Of a stretch of 5,060 nucleotides of DNA, positions 1 through 5,060 are shown in pieces (positions within the stretch are counted from its first letter, which is position 1; each line of letters opens with the position of its first letter). Origin of the DNA: an uncultured Rhizobiaceae group bacterium (GTDB lineage: Bacteria > Pseudomonadota > Alphaproteobacteria > Rhizobiales > Rhizobiaceae); assembly GCA_905479965.1 (NCBI GenBank), contig CAJQOR010000411.1, positions 1-5,060 on the forward strand, written 5' to 3'. Under the pieces are notes generated by a model. It was not told the DNA's origin, made no database searches, and saw only the letters and a program-made list of their open reading frames with translations. Position numbers and translations under genes: made by a program.

Positions 1-1
1 C

Positions 2-271
2 GCTAAAATTCTCGTGCGAAAGAACGAAATCATCATCGACCAGATCATTGGAATTGTGGGTCGTACTTTTGGGATTGTCGACGGATTTAAATATTCCAAG
101 GTTTTTAAAGCGGCAGCTGAAGAGGGCCGCGTCTGGGATGAGGACAACCTTGCTGAATTTTTGAAAAAGCCGAAAGCTTATATGAAAAAGACCAAGATGA
201 GTTTCTCAGGTCTGAAAAAAGACGAAGACATGGTTGCGATCATTGAATATCTAAAATCGGTGAGTAAGTAA
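2..271 (+). CDS. Class I cytochrome c, 3' part (5' end outside window)
   Basis: This is the C-terminal ~89 residues of a small electron-carrier cytochrome c, presumably periplasmic. The frame is open from base 2, so the gene begins before the window; the GTG at 14 is an internal codon, not a credible start. The heme-binding CxxCH must lie upstream and is not seen. Visible landmarks are the GIVGRTFG segment, the FKYSKVFKAA helix, a VWDEDNL-EFLKKPK segment and the TKMSF axial methionine (codon 197-199), followed by the typical C-terminal helix GLKKDEDMVAIIEYLKS. This is the order found in mitochondrial-type/c550 cytochromes. It closely parallels the first domain of the next gene, suggesting the two are paralogues. 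The stretch before GIVGR (about 14-50) lacks the expected V-G-P-x-L motif and is odd. The stop at 269-271 lies 3 bases before the next ATG, so co-transcription is likely. It does not look like the C-terminus of SoxD, the gene preceding soxE in Paracoccus. Confidence 0.85.
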   Translation, partial: AKILVRKNEIIIDQIIGIVGRTFGIVDGFKYSKVFKAAAEEGRVWDEDNLAEFLKKPKAYMKKTKMSFSGLKKDEDMVAIIEYLKSVSK

Positions 272-274
272 TCA

Positions 275-970
275 ATGAAGATACTCAAACAGGTTTCATT
301 TTTAACCGCTATATTGCTCTGTTCAACAGGTGCGTTTTCAAACGAACTTGGCGATCCCGAAAGAGGCAAGCAAGTTTATAAAAAATGTGCCAGCTGCCAC
401 ATGGTCGGGGTGAAGGCGAAAAAACGCGTGGGTCCGCCGTTGAACAATATTATCAATGCCAAAGCTGGTGGTGTTGCGAATTTCAAATATTCAAAGGCTT
501 TGAAAAAAGCAGCAAATGATGGTTTGCATTGGGGTTTTGATACGCTGGATGCATTTATTGAAAATCCAAAAGGGTTTTTACCAAAAACCAAGATGAGTTT
601 TCGCGGACTTAAGGATCAATCAGATCGCGTCGATCTCATCGCGTATCTGGCGACATTTTCAGGTGGTGAACTTGCATCCAAAGTCGACGAAGGATTTACC
701 GTATCAAAAGATATTCTCGCTCTAAAGGGTGATGTTGAATACGGGCAATATCTGTCGAGTGAATGTACAACATGTCATCAATCCAGTGGAGAGAATGATG
801 GCATACCCGGTATCGTTGGTTGGGAAACTGAAGCGTTTGTAATTGCAATGCATGCCTATCGCGAAAAGCAACGCGAAAACCCAGTTATGCAACTGGTCAC
901 CGGGCGCTTGTCGGACGAGGAGATCGCTGCTTTGGCGGTGTATTTTAAAGACTTAACTGAGGACAATTAG
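275..970 (+). CDS. soxE: Diheme cytochrome c, SoxE / FccA-like cytochrome subunit of sulfide dehydrogenase
   Basis: The gene encodes a 231-residue exported diheme cytochrome c, the probable electron acceptor of the flavoprotein encoded next. Residues 1-22 form a Sec signal peptide (MKILKQ, then a hydrophobic core ending near GAFS). Domain 1 has heme motif C38-A-S-C-H42, the VGPPLN loop (52-57) and axial Met107 in TKMSF. Domain 2 has C164-T-T-C-H168, a GIPGIVG segment, and ENPVMQ (candidate axial Met205) followed by LSDEEIAALAVYF, the pattern of FccA/SoxE and c553-type domains. Domain 1 is mitochondrial-type and resembles the preceding partial cytochrome, whereas domain 2 is the FccA-like half. 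The ATG at 275 has only a weak ribosome site (GGTGAG, 259-264), so translation may be coupled to the upstream gene, which ends 3 bases before. The flavoprotein gene follows after 11 bases. The SoxE name rests on domain 2, size and the adjacent SoxF; FccA would describe it equally well. Confidence 0.85.
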   Translation: MKILKQVSFLTAILLCSTGAFSNELGDPERGKQVYKKCASCHMVGVKAKKRVGPPLNNIINAKAGGVANFKYSKALKKAANDGLHWGFDTLDAFIENPKGFLPKTKMSFRGLKDQSDRVDLIAYLATFSGGELASKVDEGFTVSKDILALKGDVEYGQYLSSECTTCHQSSGENDGIPGIVGWETEAFVIAMHAYREKQRENPVMQLVTGRLSDEEIAALAVYFKDLTEDN

Positions 971-978
971 GGAGAGGA
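971..978 (+). promoter_or_regulatory. Ribosome binding site of the SoxF-like gene
   Basis: GGAGAGGA lies directly after the upstream TAG and 3 bases before ATG 982, with its first GGAG about 7 bases from the start. It is the strongest Shine-Dalgarno sequence on the plus strand here and supports ATG 982, which also places the twin-arginine motif at residues 5-6. Confidence 0.75.
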
Positions 979-981
979 AAT

Positions 982-2196
982 ATGACCTTAAAAAGAAGAA
1001 CATTTTTGGGAGCAGCAGGTGCTGCATCTGTCACACTAGCTTCACCGATGGTATTGGCCGATGGTCATTCAAAACCGCGTGTCGTAGTTGTAGGAGGGGG
1101 CGCAGGTGGTGCCACAGCAGCGAGATATATCGCTAAAGACAGTAAGGGTGAAATCGATGTGACTTTGATTGAACCTTCGCGCATGTATTACACATGCTTC
1201 TTCTCAAACCTATATCTTGGTGGGTTTAAAGAGATTGATGATATCGGTCATTCCTATGGTAGCTTAGCAGCAGGCGGTGTAAATGTTGTCCATGACTGGG
1301 CCATCGGCGTTGATCGTGATGCGAAAACCGTCTCGCTTGCTGGTGGTGGTGCAATTGCGTATGACAAACTAATCCTATCGCCGGGTATCGACTTTGTAGA
1401 TGGCGCGGTCCAAGGTTGGGATGTTAGTGCACAAAACGCCATGCCGCATGCCTATAAAGCGGGGTCGCAGTCAGAGTTGTTGAAGGCTCAACTTATGGCA
1501 ATGCCCGCGGGCGGCACATTTGCAATGATTGCTCCACCAAACCCATATCGTTGTCCTCCAGGACCATATGAGCGCGTATCGATGGTTGCTCACTTCCTTA
1601 AAAACAACAATCCAACGGCTAAAATCATTGTAGCTGATCCGAAACCAAAATTCTCAAAGATGGCGCTCTTCCAAGAGGGCTGGGCGGACCATTACGATGG
1701 AATGATCGATTGGATCGGCGAAGAATTCGGTGGCGCAAATGTGTCTGTTGATCCCAATGCTATGACCGTGTCCATAGATGGCGAAGAGACTAAAGTTGAT
1801 GTGTGTAACGTCATTCCGGCAATGAAAGCGGGTCGTATTGCGGAACTTGCTGGGGTAACAGAGGGCAATTGGGCGCCTGTTAATGCTGCGGATATGTCAA
1901 CCAAAGCTGATAGCGATATATATGTGCTCGGGGATGCATCGCAACAGGGTGATATGCCAAAATCAGGCTTCTCAGCCAACAGTCAGGCCAAAGTTTGTGC
2001 CAATGCTGTTCGCGGTGCTTTGACAGGTTCAAAAGTCTTCCCAGCTAAATTCTCAAACACATGCTGGTCGCTAATCACCACCGATAACGGGGTTAAAGTC
2101 GGTGCAACATATGAAGCTACAGCGGAGAAAATCGCAAAAGTGGATGGATTTATTTCCAAAACTGGCGAGACCGATGATGTTCGCAAAGCAACATAA
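982..2196 (+). CDS. soxF: Flavocytochrome c sulfide dehydrogenase flavoprotein (SoxF/FccB), with premature in-frame stop
   Basis: This is the FAD-binding subunit that oxidises sulfide in the periplasm and passes electrons to the diheme cytochrome encoded just upstream. A Tat signal is clear: KRRTFLG at residues 4-10, a hydrophobic stretch, and a likely cut after VLA26. The Rossmann motif GGGAGG lies at 38-43 and the second FAD motif IYVLGDAS at 313-320. The family's three key cysteines are present: Cys72 in YYTCFFSN (equivalent of the covalent 8-alpha-cysteinyl-FAD site), and Cys191 in RCPPGPYERVS with Cys361 in NTCWS (equivalents of the redox-active disulfide). The PKSGFSANSQAKV helix is also intact. 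The frame ends at TAA 2194 after 404 codons. It continues in phase from 2197 to 2247 with the conserved family C-terminus, so the ancestral product was 421 residues. Everything upstream of the stop looks functional. A recent nonsense change, readthrough, or a base-calling error are the options. Confidence 0.9.
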   Translation: MTLKRRTFLGAAGAASVTLASPMVLADGHSKPRVVVVGGGAGGATAARYIAKDSKGEIDVTLIEPSRMYYTCFFSNLYLGGFKEIDDIGHSYGSLAAGGVNVVHDWAIGVDRDAKTVSLAGGGAIAYDKLILSPGIDFVDGAVQGWDVSAQNAMPHAYKAGSQSELLKAQLMAMPAGGTFAMIAPPNPYRCPPGPYERVSMVAHFLKNNNPTAKIIVADPKPKFSKMALFQEGWADHYDGMIDWIGEEFGGANVSVDPNAMTVSIDGEETKVDVCNVIPAMKAGRIAELAGVTEGNWAPVNAADMSTKADSDIYVLGDASQQGDMPKSGFSANSQAKVCANAVRGALTGSKVFPAKFSNTCWSLITTDNGVKVGATYEATAEKIAKVDGFISKTGETDDVRKAT

Positions 2197-2247
2197 GAAG
2201 AATCTGAAGGTTGGTATTCAGGTATTACAGCTGACATGTTTGGCTAA
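2194..2247 (+). pseudogene. In-frame stop and detached C-terminal tail of the SoxF-like flavoprotein
   Basis: After TAA 2194-2196, the same reading frame gives EESEGWYSGITADMFG and then TAA 2245-2247. Flavocytochrome c flavoproteins characteristically end in a WY..I..D.FG pattern, so this 16-residue tail is the true family C-terminus and not chance coding. No frameshift is needed. A single substitution (for example TAT or TAC for Tyr, or CAA for Gln, changed to TAA) explains the break. The intrinsic terminator begins on the second TAA, as expected for the original gene end. A short tail with no start codon or ribosome site of its own would not be translated alone. Confidence 0.85.
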
Positions 2248-2290
2248 ATAAAATTATCCCCGTTTGATGTTTCAGTCGGGGATTTTATTT
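2246..2290. terminator. Bidirectional intrinsic terminator between convergent operons
   Basis: AAATAAAA-TTA-TCCCCG (2246-2262) pairs with CGGGGA-TTTTATTT (2277-2290), with a 3-base TTA bulge on the left arm and a 14-base loop. The G-C core is TCCCCG/CGGGGA, flanked by an A-rich left arm and a T-rich right arm. Either strand therefore gives a hairpin followed by a U-rich tract. It serves the plus-strand cytochrome-flavoprotein operon and, from the other side, the rhodanese end of the minus-strand operon, whose stop is at 2330-2332. Its left arm overlaps the ancestral stop codon of the flavoprotein gene. Confidence 0.8.
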
Positions 2291-2329
2291 GACGTTAATG
2301 TTGATTTTGGAACTATTTTTAGCTTTGGG

Positions 2330-2833
2330 CTATTCGTCCCAAGACCTTTGAAGTGTCTCATAATTTACCAGTGCCTGTTTGTATGAGACAAGGGGTAACC
2401 CGCGGGCAACCCAACCCGGTCCTGATCTATTGCCAAGCATACCTTCCGATACATCTACAATTCCGTCCAGACCATTTGTTTTAAGAAAATGTGTAACTTC
2501 AGCTGAGCGTCCCCCAGTTGCACAAATAAGTGCAATTTTCTCAGGTTCATATTGAAATAAAACAGATTGCAAACGCTCTAGGAAATCTCTTTTATGCATG
2601 GAAATGGGGAGTGCACCCTTGGCGATTCCTGTTTCTTCCCACTCTTCATGTGTACGAATATCCAAGACAACTAAGTCGCCGGATAATGATCTTTCATACG
2701 CGACAGGGGCACTCATGAGTGAGGCGTCTGCACGAGCAGGCGAAGAGATAAATGCCAGCATGAGGCATAAAACTGTGGTCGCAAATCTAAAATTCTGGGT
2801 TTGAAAGTCTCGGTTCGTTATCACAACATACAA
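2330..2833 (-). CDS. Exported rhodanese-domain sulfurtransferase
   Basis: This is a single-domain rhodanese, probably periplasmic, expected to carry sulfane sulfur on a cysteine persulfide. Counting from the TTG at 2833, the protein is 167 residues. A signal peptide spans about 1-35 (hydrophobic VLCLMLAFI, then SSPARA). The rhodanese domain follows, with VVLDIRTHEEWEETG (55-69), GALPIS (73-78), the active-site loop C104-A-T-G-G-R109 starting at the catalytic cysteine, and the closing EGMLGNR...ARGLPLV segment. The active loop is intact. It is the last gene of the minus-strand operon and directly abuts the SoxH-like gene in the same frame. The start is uncertain: no in-frame ATG precedes the hydrophobic core, TTG 2833 immediately follows the upstream TAA, and GTG 2824 is an alternative giving a 164-residue product. 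Neither has a strong ribosome site. Its place in a sox-like operon points to a role in reduced-sulfur handling; the substrate cannot be told from sequence. Confidence 0.85.
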   Translation of the reverse strand: MYVVITNRDFQTQNFRFATTVLCLMLAFISSPARADASLMSAPVAYERSLSGDLVVLDIRTHEEWEETGIAKGALPISMHKRDFLERLQSVLFQYEPEKIALICATGGRSAEVTHFLKTNGLDGIVDVSEGMLGNRSGPGWVARGLPLVSYKQALVNYETLQRSWDE

Positions 2834-3781
2834 TTATTCAAATTCCATCTGTTCATAAACCCGTCCGGCATTGCGTGTCGCTAACTCATCAAATGTGTGC
2901 AGATGCGCATAAGGTGATTGATCAACGTAATAAGCTTCCGCTAAATCACCATCTTCTTCAAGGTGTTCGCCGATCTTTCCGCGCAAATATACAAGATAAT
3001 CATGAGTATAGCGTCTCACCTGATCCATATTTGTCGGATGGCCATGCCCAGGAATAACATAAGTTGCGTTCAGAGCTTCAAATTCCGTTTCCCAAGTTTG
3101 CACCCATTCACCTGTCATAGTGTCTTCAAAAATAGGTAATAAACGCTCATGAAACGCCATGTCGCCTGCAATAACTAAACCTTGTTTGGGTAACCACACT
3201 TGCGTATCGCCAGGGCTATGCGCAGGACCGAGATGCAAAATTTCTATTGTGAAATCACCAAGCTCAATCACTTTTTTGTCTTCAAATAACTCAGTTGGAA
3301 GCGCAATGGTGGTCCCCTCTGATTTATCCCGATTATAGCGTTTCATATTCTCTAAAGTCTGATGCCCGCGTTCTTCTAACTCATGAGCTGCGTCCACATG
3401 CGCGATAATAGGTACGCCAAGTTCGGCCCAATAGGAGTTGCCAAGTGCTGCATGTCCCTGACCGTTTTCATTGATCACATATTTAACGCTTTGATCGGTA
3501 ATCTTCTTAATTTCATCATGAAGCGCTTTTGCCAATGAATAGGCCGCACCACCGTTTATAACGACAACCCCTTCGCCAGTTACAATGAAGCTTAGATTAT
3601 TGTTGTGGCCACTATTTTCATAAGTTGGCGGTGCTGTTGCGCCAATGGCCGACCATACATGCGGAATGACTTCAACAGGTTTAGAATATAAAAGTGACCC
3701 GGGGTATTGATCTGCAATATTTTCATCCGCCATTGCTGGCAAACACATCATAGCTAATAATGCGAGTGTTCTGGTAAACAT
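2834..3781 (-). CDS. soxH: Exported MBL-fold protein, SoxH-like, with degenerate zinc motif
   Basis: This is a metallo-beta-lactamase-fold protein with a Sec signal peptide (MFTRTLALLAMMCLPAMA, cut near residue 18). I choose ATG 3781 (315 residues). A TTG one codon earlier is also in frame, but the ATG overlaps the upstream stop as TGATG and has GAAGGGG (3795-3789) 7 bases away. Fold landmarks are FIVTGEGVVVINGG (65-78, normally D where N76 stands), the metal motif region at 104-111, a PAHSPGD motif with H188, LVIAGDMAF with D207, and VIPGHGHP with H246. The canonical HxHxDH is replaced by N-E-N-G-Q-G-H-A, so the first metal motif has lost most of its ligands while the later ones remain. Size and location next to a SoxG-like and near SoxE/SoxF-like genes suggest SoxH, described in Paracoccus as a thiosulfate-induced periplasmic metallohydrolase. 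A non-catalytic or altered-metal role is possible. The SoxH name is tentative. Confidence 0.75.
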   Translation of the reverse strand: MFTRTLALLAMMCLPAMADENIADQYPGSLLYSKPVEVIPHVWSAIGATAPPTYENSGHNNNLSFIVTGEGVVVINGGAAYSLAKALHDEIKKITDQSVKYVINENGQGHAALGNSYWAELGVPIIAHVDAAHELEERGHQTLENMKRYNRDKSEGTTIALPTELFEDKKVIELGDFTIEILHLGPAHSPGDTQVWLPKQGLVIAGDMAFHERLLPIFEDTMTGEWVQTWETEFEALNATYVIPGHGHPTNMDQVRRYTHDYLVYLRGKIGEHLEEDGDLAEAYYVDQSPYAHLHTFDELATRNAGRVYEQMEFE

Positions 3782-4695
3782 CAAATTTCCCCTTCTAAAA
3801 ACTCATACCCATCTTGCATGATACCAACTTTGCCGATGCCCCCTTTGGGCAGGTGAAAGCCAATGATGTTCATGTCTTCATTGGTAATGCGGTCGAAGAG
3901 CATTTTGCGTGATGTGATCGCAGTTTCGCGGTTCTGATCTGATCCGCTTGGCCAAGATGGTTTTTTAAATGCAATATGATGATTACCTATAGCATCTCCC
4001 AAGATCATCGTTGATGTCGATCCATTTCGCACTTCAAAACTCATATGTCCAGGGGTATGTCCAGGTGATGAAACAGCGGCAATTCCGGGCAATATTTCTT
4101 GACCATCATTGAAAAATTCAACCGTATCTTCAATGACGGCAAATCGGCGCTTTGCGCCCACTGCAAAGGGTTTTAAACGATCAGATAAACCGTCAACGGT
4201 ATTTGGGTTCCACCAATAATCCCATTCATTTTGACCAATTAAATATTTCGCATCGTAAAAAAGTGGATCATCAAAATCATCCAATAGACCCCAAAGGTGG
4301 TCAGGATGGGCGTGGGTGAAAACAACATGGGTGATATCCTCTGGTGATAGGTCCAAATTCTCAAGGCTATCAATGATCATTCCAGCAGAGGGCATAAAAT
4401 CAGGACCTGATCCGACATCGAATAACACATTGTTTTCGCCATCTTGATAAAGCGCTAAATTACACTCTGGTGTGAGTTGATCACGCGATAAATTAAACTG
4501 CGAAAGAATAGGGGGTAAGTCGCCTTGTGGAACGGTTCCAAAAATGAAATCACCTGGAAGCACAAGGTTGCCATCGCTTACCGTCGATAGGGTGGCTTTA
4601 CCTATATTGATCTGAGCAATTGATAGATTTGGTGTCGCCCCTAAAACGGACAAAGCCGCAGTGCCTTTTAAAACGTTTCGTCGTGTAATAGGCAT
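3781..4695 (-). CDS. soxG: Tat-exported MBL-fold zinc hydrolase, SoxG-like
   Basis: This is a 304-residue periplasmic metallo-beta-lactamase-fold hydrolase and the first gene of the minus-strand operon. A twin-arginine signal is visible (ITRRNVLKGTAALSVLG, residues 3-19, cut near IAQ28). Unlike its neighbour it keeps a complete dinuclear zinc set: H128-A-H130-P-D132-H133 in VVFTHAHPDH, H213 in SPGHTPGH, D234 in ILGDAIG and H281 in GFHLP. NVLFDVGSG (89-97) supplies the usual strand before the metal motif. ATG 4695 is supported by GGAG (4705-4702) 6 bases upstream and by placement of the Tat motif. The stop overlaps the next gene's ATG by one base, so translation is probably coupled. Order and size match SoxG before SoxH in Paracoccus, where both are downstream of soxF; here the pair points the other way. 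Other exported MBL-fold hydrolases (lactonase or organophosphate hydrolase-like) share these motifs, so the substrate is unknown. Confidence 0.75.
   Translation of the reverse strand: MPITRRNVLKGTAALSVLGATPNLSIAQINIGKATLSTVSDGNLVLPGDFIFGTVPQGDLPPILSQFNLSRDQLTPECNLALYQDGENNVLFDVGSGPDFMPSAGMIIDSLENLDLSPEDITHVVFTHAHPDHLWGLLDDFDDPLFYDAKYLIGQNEWDYWWNPNTVDGLSDRLKPFAVGAKRRFAVIEDTVEFFNDGQEILPGIAAVSSPGHTPGHMSFEVRNGSTSTMILGDAIGNHHIAFKKPSWPSGSDQNRETAITSRKMLFDRITNEDMNIIGFHLPKGGIGKVGIMQDGYEFLEGEI
3789..3795 (-). promoter_or_regulatory. Ribosome binding site deciding the SoxH-like start
   Basis: GAAGGGG on the minus strand, inside the last codons of the SoxG-like gene, stands 7 bases before ATG 3781. With the TGATG stop-start overlap it favours ATG 3781 over the in-frame TTG one codon earlier. 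Confidence 0.65.
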
Positions 4696-4699
4696 ATTT

Positions 4700-4705
4700 C
4701 ACTCC
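4700..4705 (-). promoter_or_regulatory. Ribosome binding site of the SoxG-like gene
   Basis: GGAGTG on the minus strand, with its GGAG core 6 bases from ATG 4695. It lies immediately downstream of the palindromic operator. Confidence 0.7.
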
Positions 4706-4735
4706 ATTCATTCATATATTCGAATATGAATGAAT
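4706..4735. promoter_or_regulatory. AT-rich palindrome, probable ArsR-family operator of the minus-strand operon
   Basis: The arms ATTCATTCATAT (4706-4717) and ATATGAATGAAT (4724-4735) are exact 12-base reverse complements around a 6-base centre. An inner perfect palindrome TATTCGAATA lies at 4717-4726. The site contains ATTC-N8-GAAT (4710-4725), the form I recall reported for the sulfide-responsive ArsR repressor SqrR of Rhodobacter capsulatus; BigR and SoxR are relatives. It ends just before the ribosome site of the SoxG-like gene, a position suited to blocking transcription. No regulator gene is visible in the window, so the binding protein is inferred. The arms could also form an RNA hairpin, but the absence of a U tract argues against a terminator. 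Confidence 0.65.
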
Positions 4736-4751
4736 AAAATGCATTGTGCAA
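4723..4751 (-). promoter_or_regulatory. Possible promoter for the minus-strand operon
   Basis: On the minus strand, TTGCAC (4751-4746) and CATATT (4728-4723) are spaced by 17 bases. The -35 matches only TTG of the consensus and the -10 matches four of six bases, so this is a weak call. Its appeal is that the -10 would lie inside the palindrome, as expected for a repressed promoter. Confidence 0.3.
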
Positions 4752-4876
4752 CCTTTAAGCTGCCCAAACGTTTTTGACGAAGATAAAATCATACGAAAAA
4801 ACCACGCCAAAGCAGAGTTTGCAGTTCAACATGGTTTAAGTAGATTTAGAGCGCACTAAAAGCGCAGACATCGTGC

Positions 4877-5060
4877 CTATAAAAAATCATCACGGTGAGG
4901 CGTGAAGCAGTCGATCAAAGTGCCCGGTTCAAGGCAAACGCAGCCATGTATAAGCTCTGATGGAATGACGAAACTATCACCTTTTTTCACGTCGCGTTTT
5001 TCGTCACCTAATGTGAAAATAAAACGTCCGCTTTCCACATAAGTAGATTGAACATGCGGG
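4877..5060 (-). CDS. Cupin-domain protein, C-terminal part (5' end outside window)
   Basis: A minus-strand frame open from the window edge ends with TAG at 4879-4877 and gives 60 residues. They form the back half of a small single-domain cupin: PHVQSTYVESGRFIFTLGDE matches cupin motif 1 (ligand His, strand, then the conserved S-G), KKGDSFVIPSELIHGC matches motif 2 (G-D-x4-P-x4-H), and the chain ends in FTPHRDDFL. Small cupins of this form often bind a divalent metal through the two histidine motifs; the upstream part of motif 1 with further ligands is outside the window. It points the same way as the sulfur operon but is separated from it by about 180 bases containing the operator, so it is probably a separate transcription unit. 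No role can be assigned from this fragment. Confidence 0.75.
   Translation of the reverse strand, partial: PHVQSTYVESGRFIFTLGDEKRDVKKGDSFVIPSELIHGCVCLEPGTLIDCFTPHRDDFL

Noticed and set aside
14..16. GTG as the start of the first cytochrome gene.
   Set aside because: The frame is open to the window edge, there is no ribosome site, and starting here would omit the heme-binding CxxCH that this family needs.
1692..1979. Long antisense open frame inside the flavoprotein gene, with others inside the cytochrome and MBL genes.
   Set aside because: They lie wholly within well-supported genes, show no family motifs, and reflect codon bias of the opposite strand.
2194..2247. Alternative explanation of the flavoprotein break as a frameshift or as TAA reassignment.
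   Set aside because: The tail is in the same frame, so no indel is needed. Other genes here use TAA as a normal stop (271, 2247, 2834), so genome-wide recoding is not supported.
4734..4859. Plus-strand open stretch of 41 codons between TGA 4731 and TAA 4857, containing a plausible-looking NHAKAEFAVQHGLSRF segment.
   Set aside because: There is no ATG, GTG or TTG start with a ribosome site near its beginning and no recognised family. It overlaps the promoter/operator region of the minus-strand operon, so it is most likely chance, or at best an unidentifiable remnant.
4849..4868. Possible terminator for the cupin gene: two GCGC blocks spaced by seven bases just past its stop.
   Set aside because: The stem is only about four base pairs and GCGC is self-complementary by itself. 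No proper U tract follows on the minus strand.

Overview
The window is a sulfur-oxidation neighbourhood, most likely from a moderately low-GC alphaproteobacterium (Rhodobacterales-like). The gene content recalls the soxE-soxF-soxG-soxH end of the Paracoccus-type sox cluster. The taxonomic guess rests on gene content and general protein style, not on any search.

Left half (plus strand, 1-2247): the 3' end of a small class I cytochrome c gene, then a complete diheme cytochrome c (SoxE/FccA-like, 231 aa), then a Tat-exported flavocytochrome c sulfide dehydrogenase flavoprotein (SoxF/FccB-like). The genes are 3 and 11 bases apart and read as one operon. The most notable feature is that the flavoprotein frame has a TAA at 2194-2196. 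The same frame then continues for 16 codons that spell the conserved family C-terminus (ending ITADMFG) before a second TAA at 2245-2247. An intrinsic terminator starts right on that second stop, so the gene appears to carry a premature in-frame stop.

Right half (minus strand, 4695 down to 2330): a convergent three-gene operon. It encodes a Tat-exported metallo-beta-lactamase (MBL) fold hydrolase with a complete zinc motif (SoxG-like), a Sec-exported MBL-fold protein whose HxHxDH motif is degenerate (SoxH-like), and an exported rhodanese-domain protein. The first two overlap by one base (TGATG). The second and third abut with no gap and in the same frame (TAA then TTG). The operon is preceded by a 30-base AT-rich palindrome containing ATTC-N8-GAAT, a likely ArsR-family (SqrR/BigR/SoxR type) operator. 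Both operons converge on one bidirectional terminator (2246-2290).

Far right (minus strand, 4877-5060): the C-terminal 60 codons of a cupin-domain protein, cut by the window edge and with no evident link to sulfur metabolism.

Working model (inference): periplasmic SoxF oxidises sulfide or a related reduced sulfur species on its FAD and passes electrons to the diheme SoxE, and perhaps on to the small cytochrome c. The exported hydrolases and rhodanese would handle thiol, persulfide or thiosulfate derivatives in the same compartment, with expression relieved when a sulfide/persulfide-sensing repressor leaves the palindrome.
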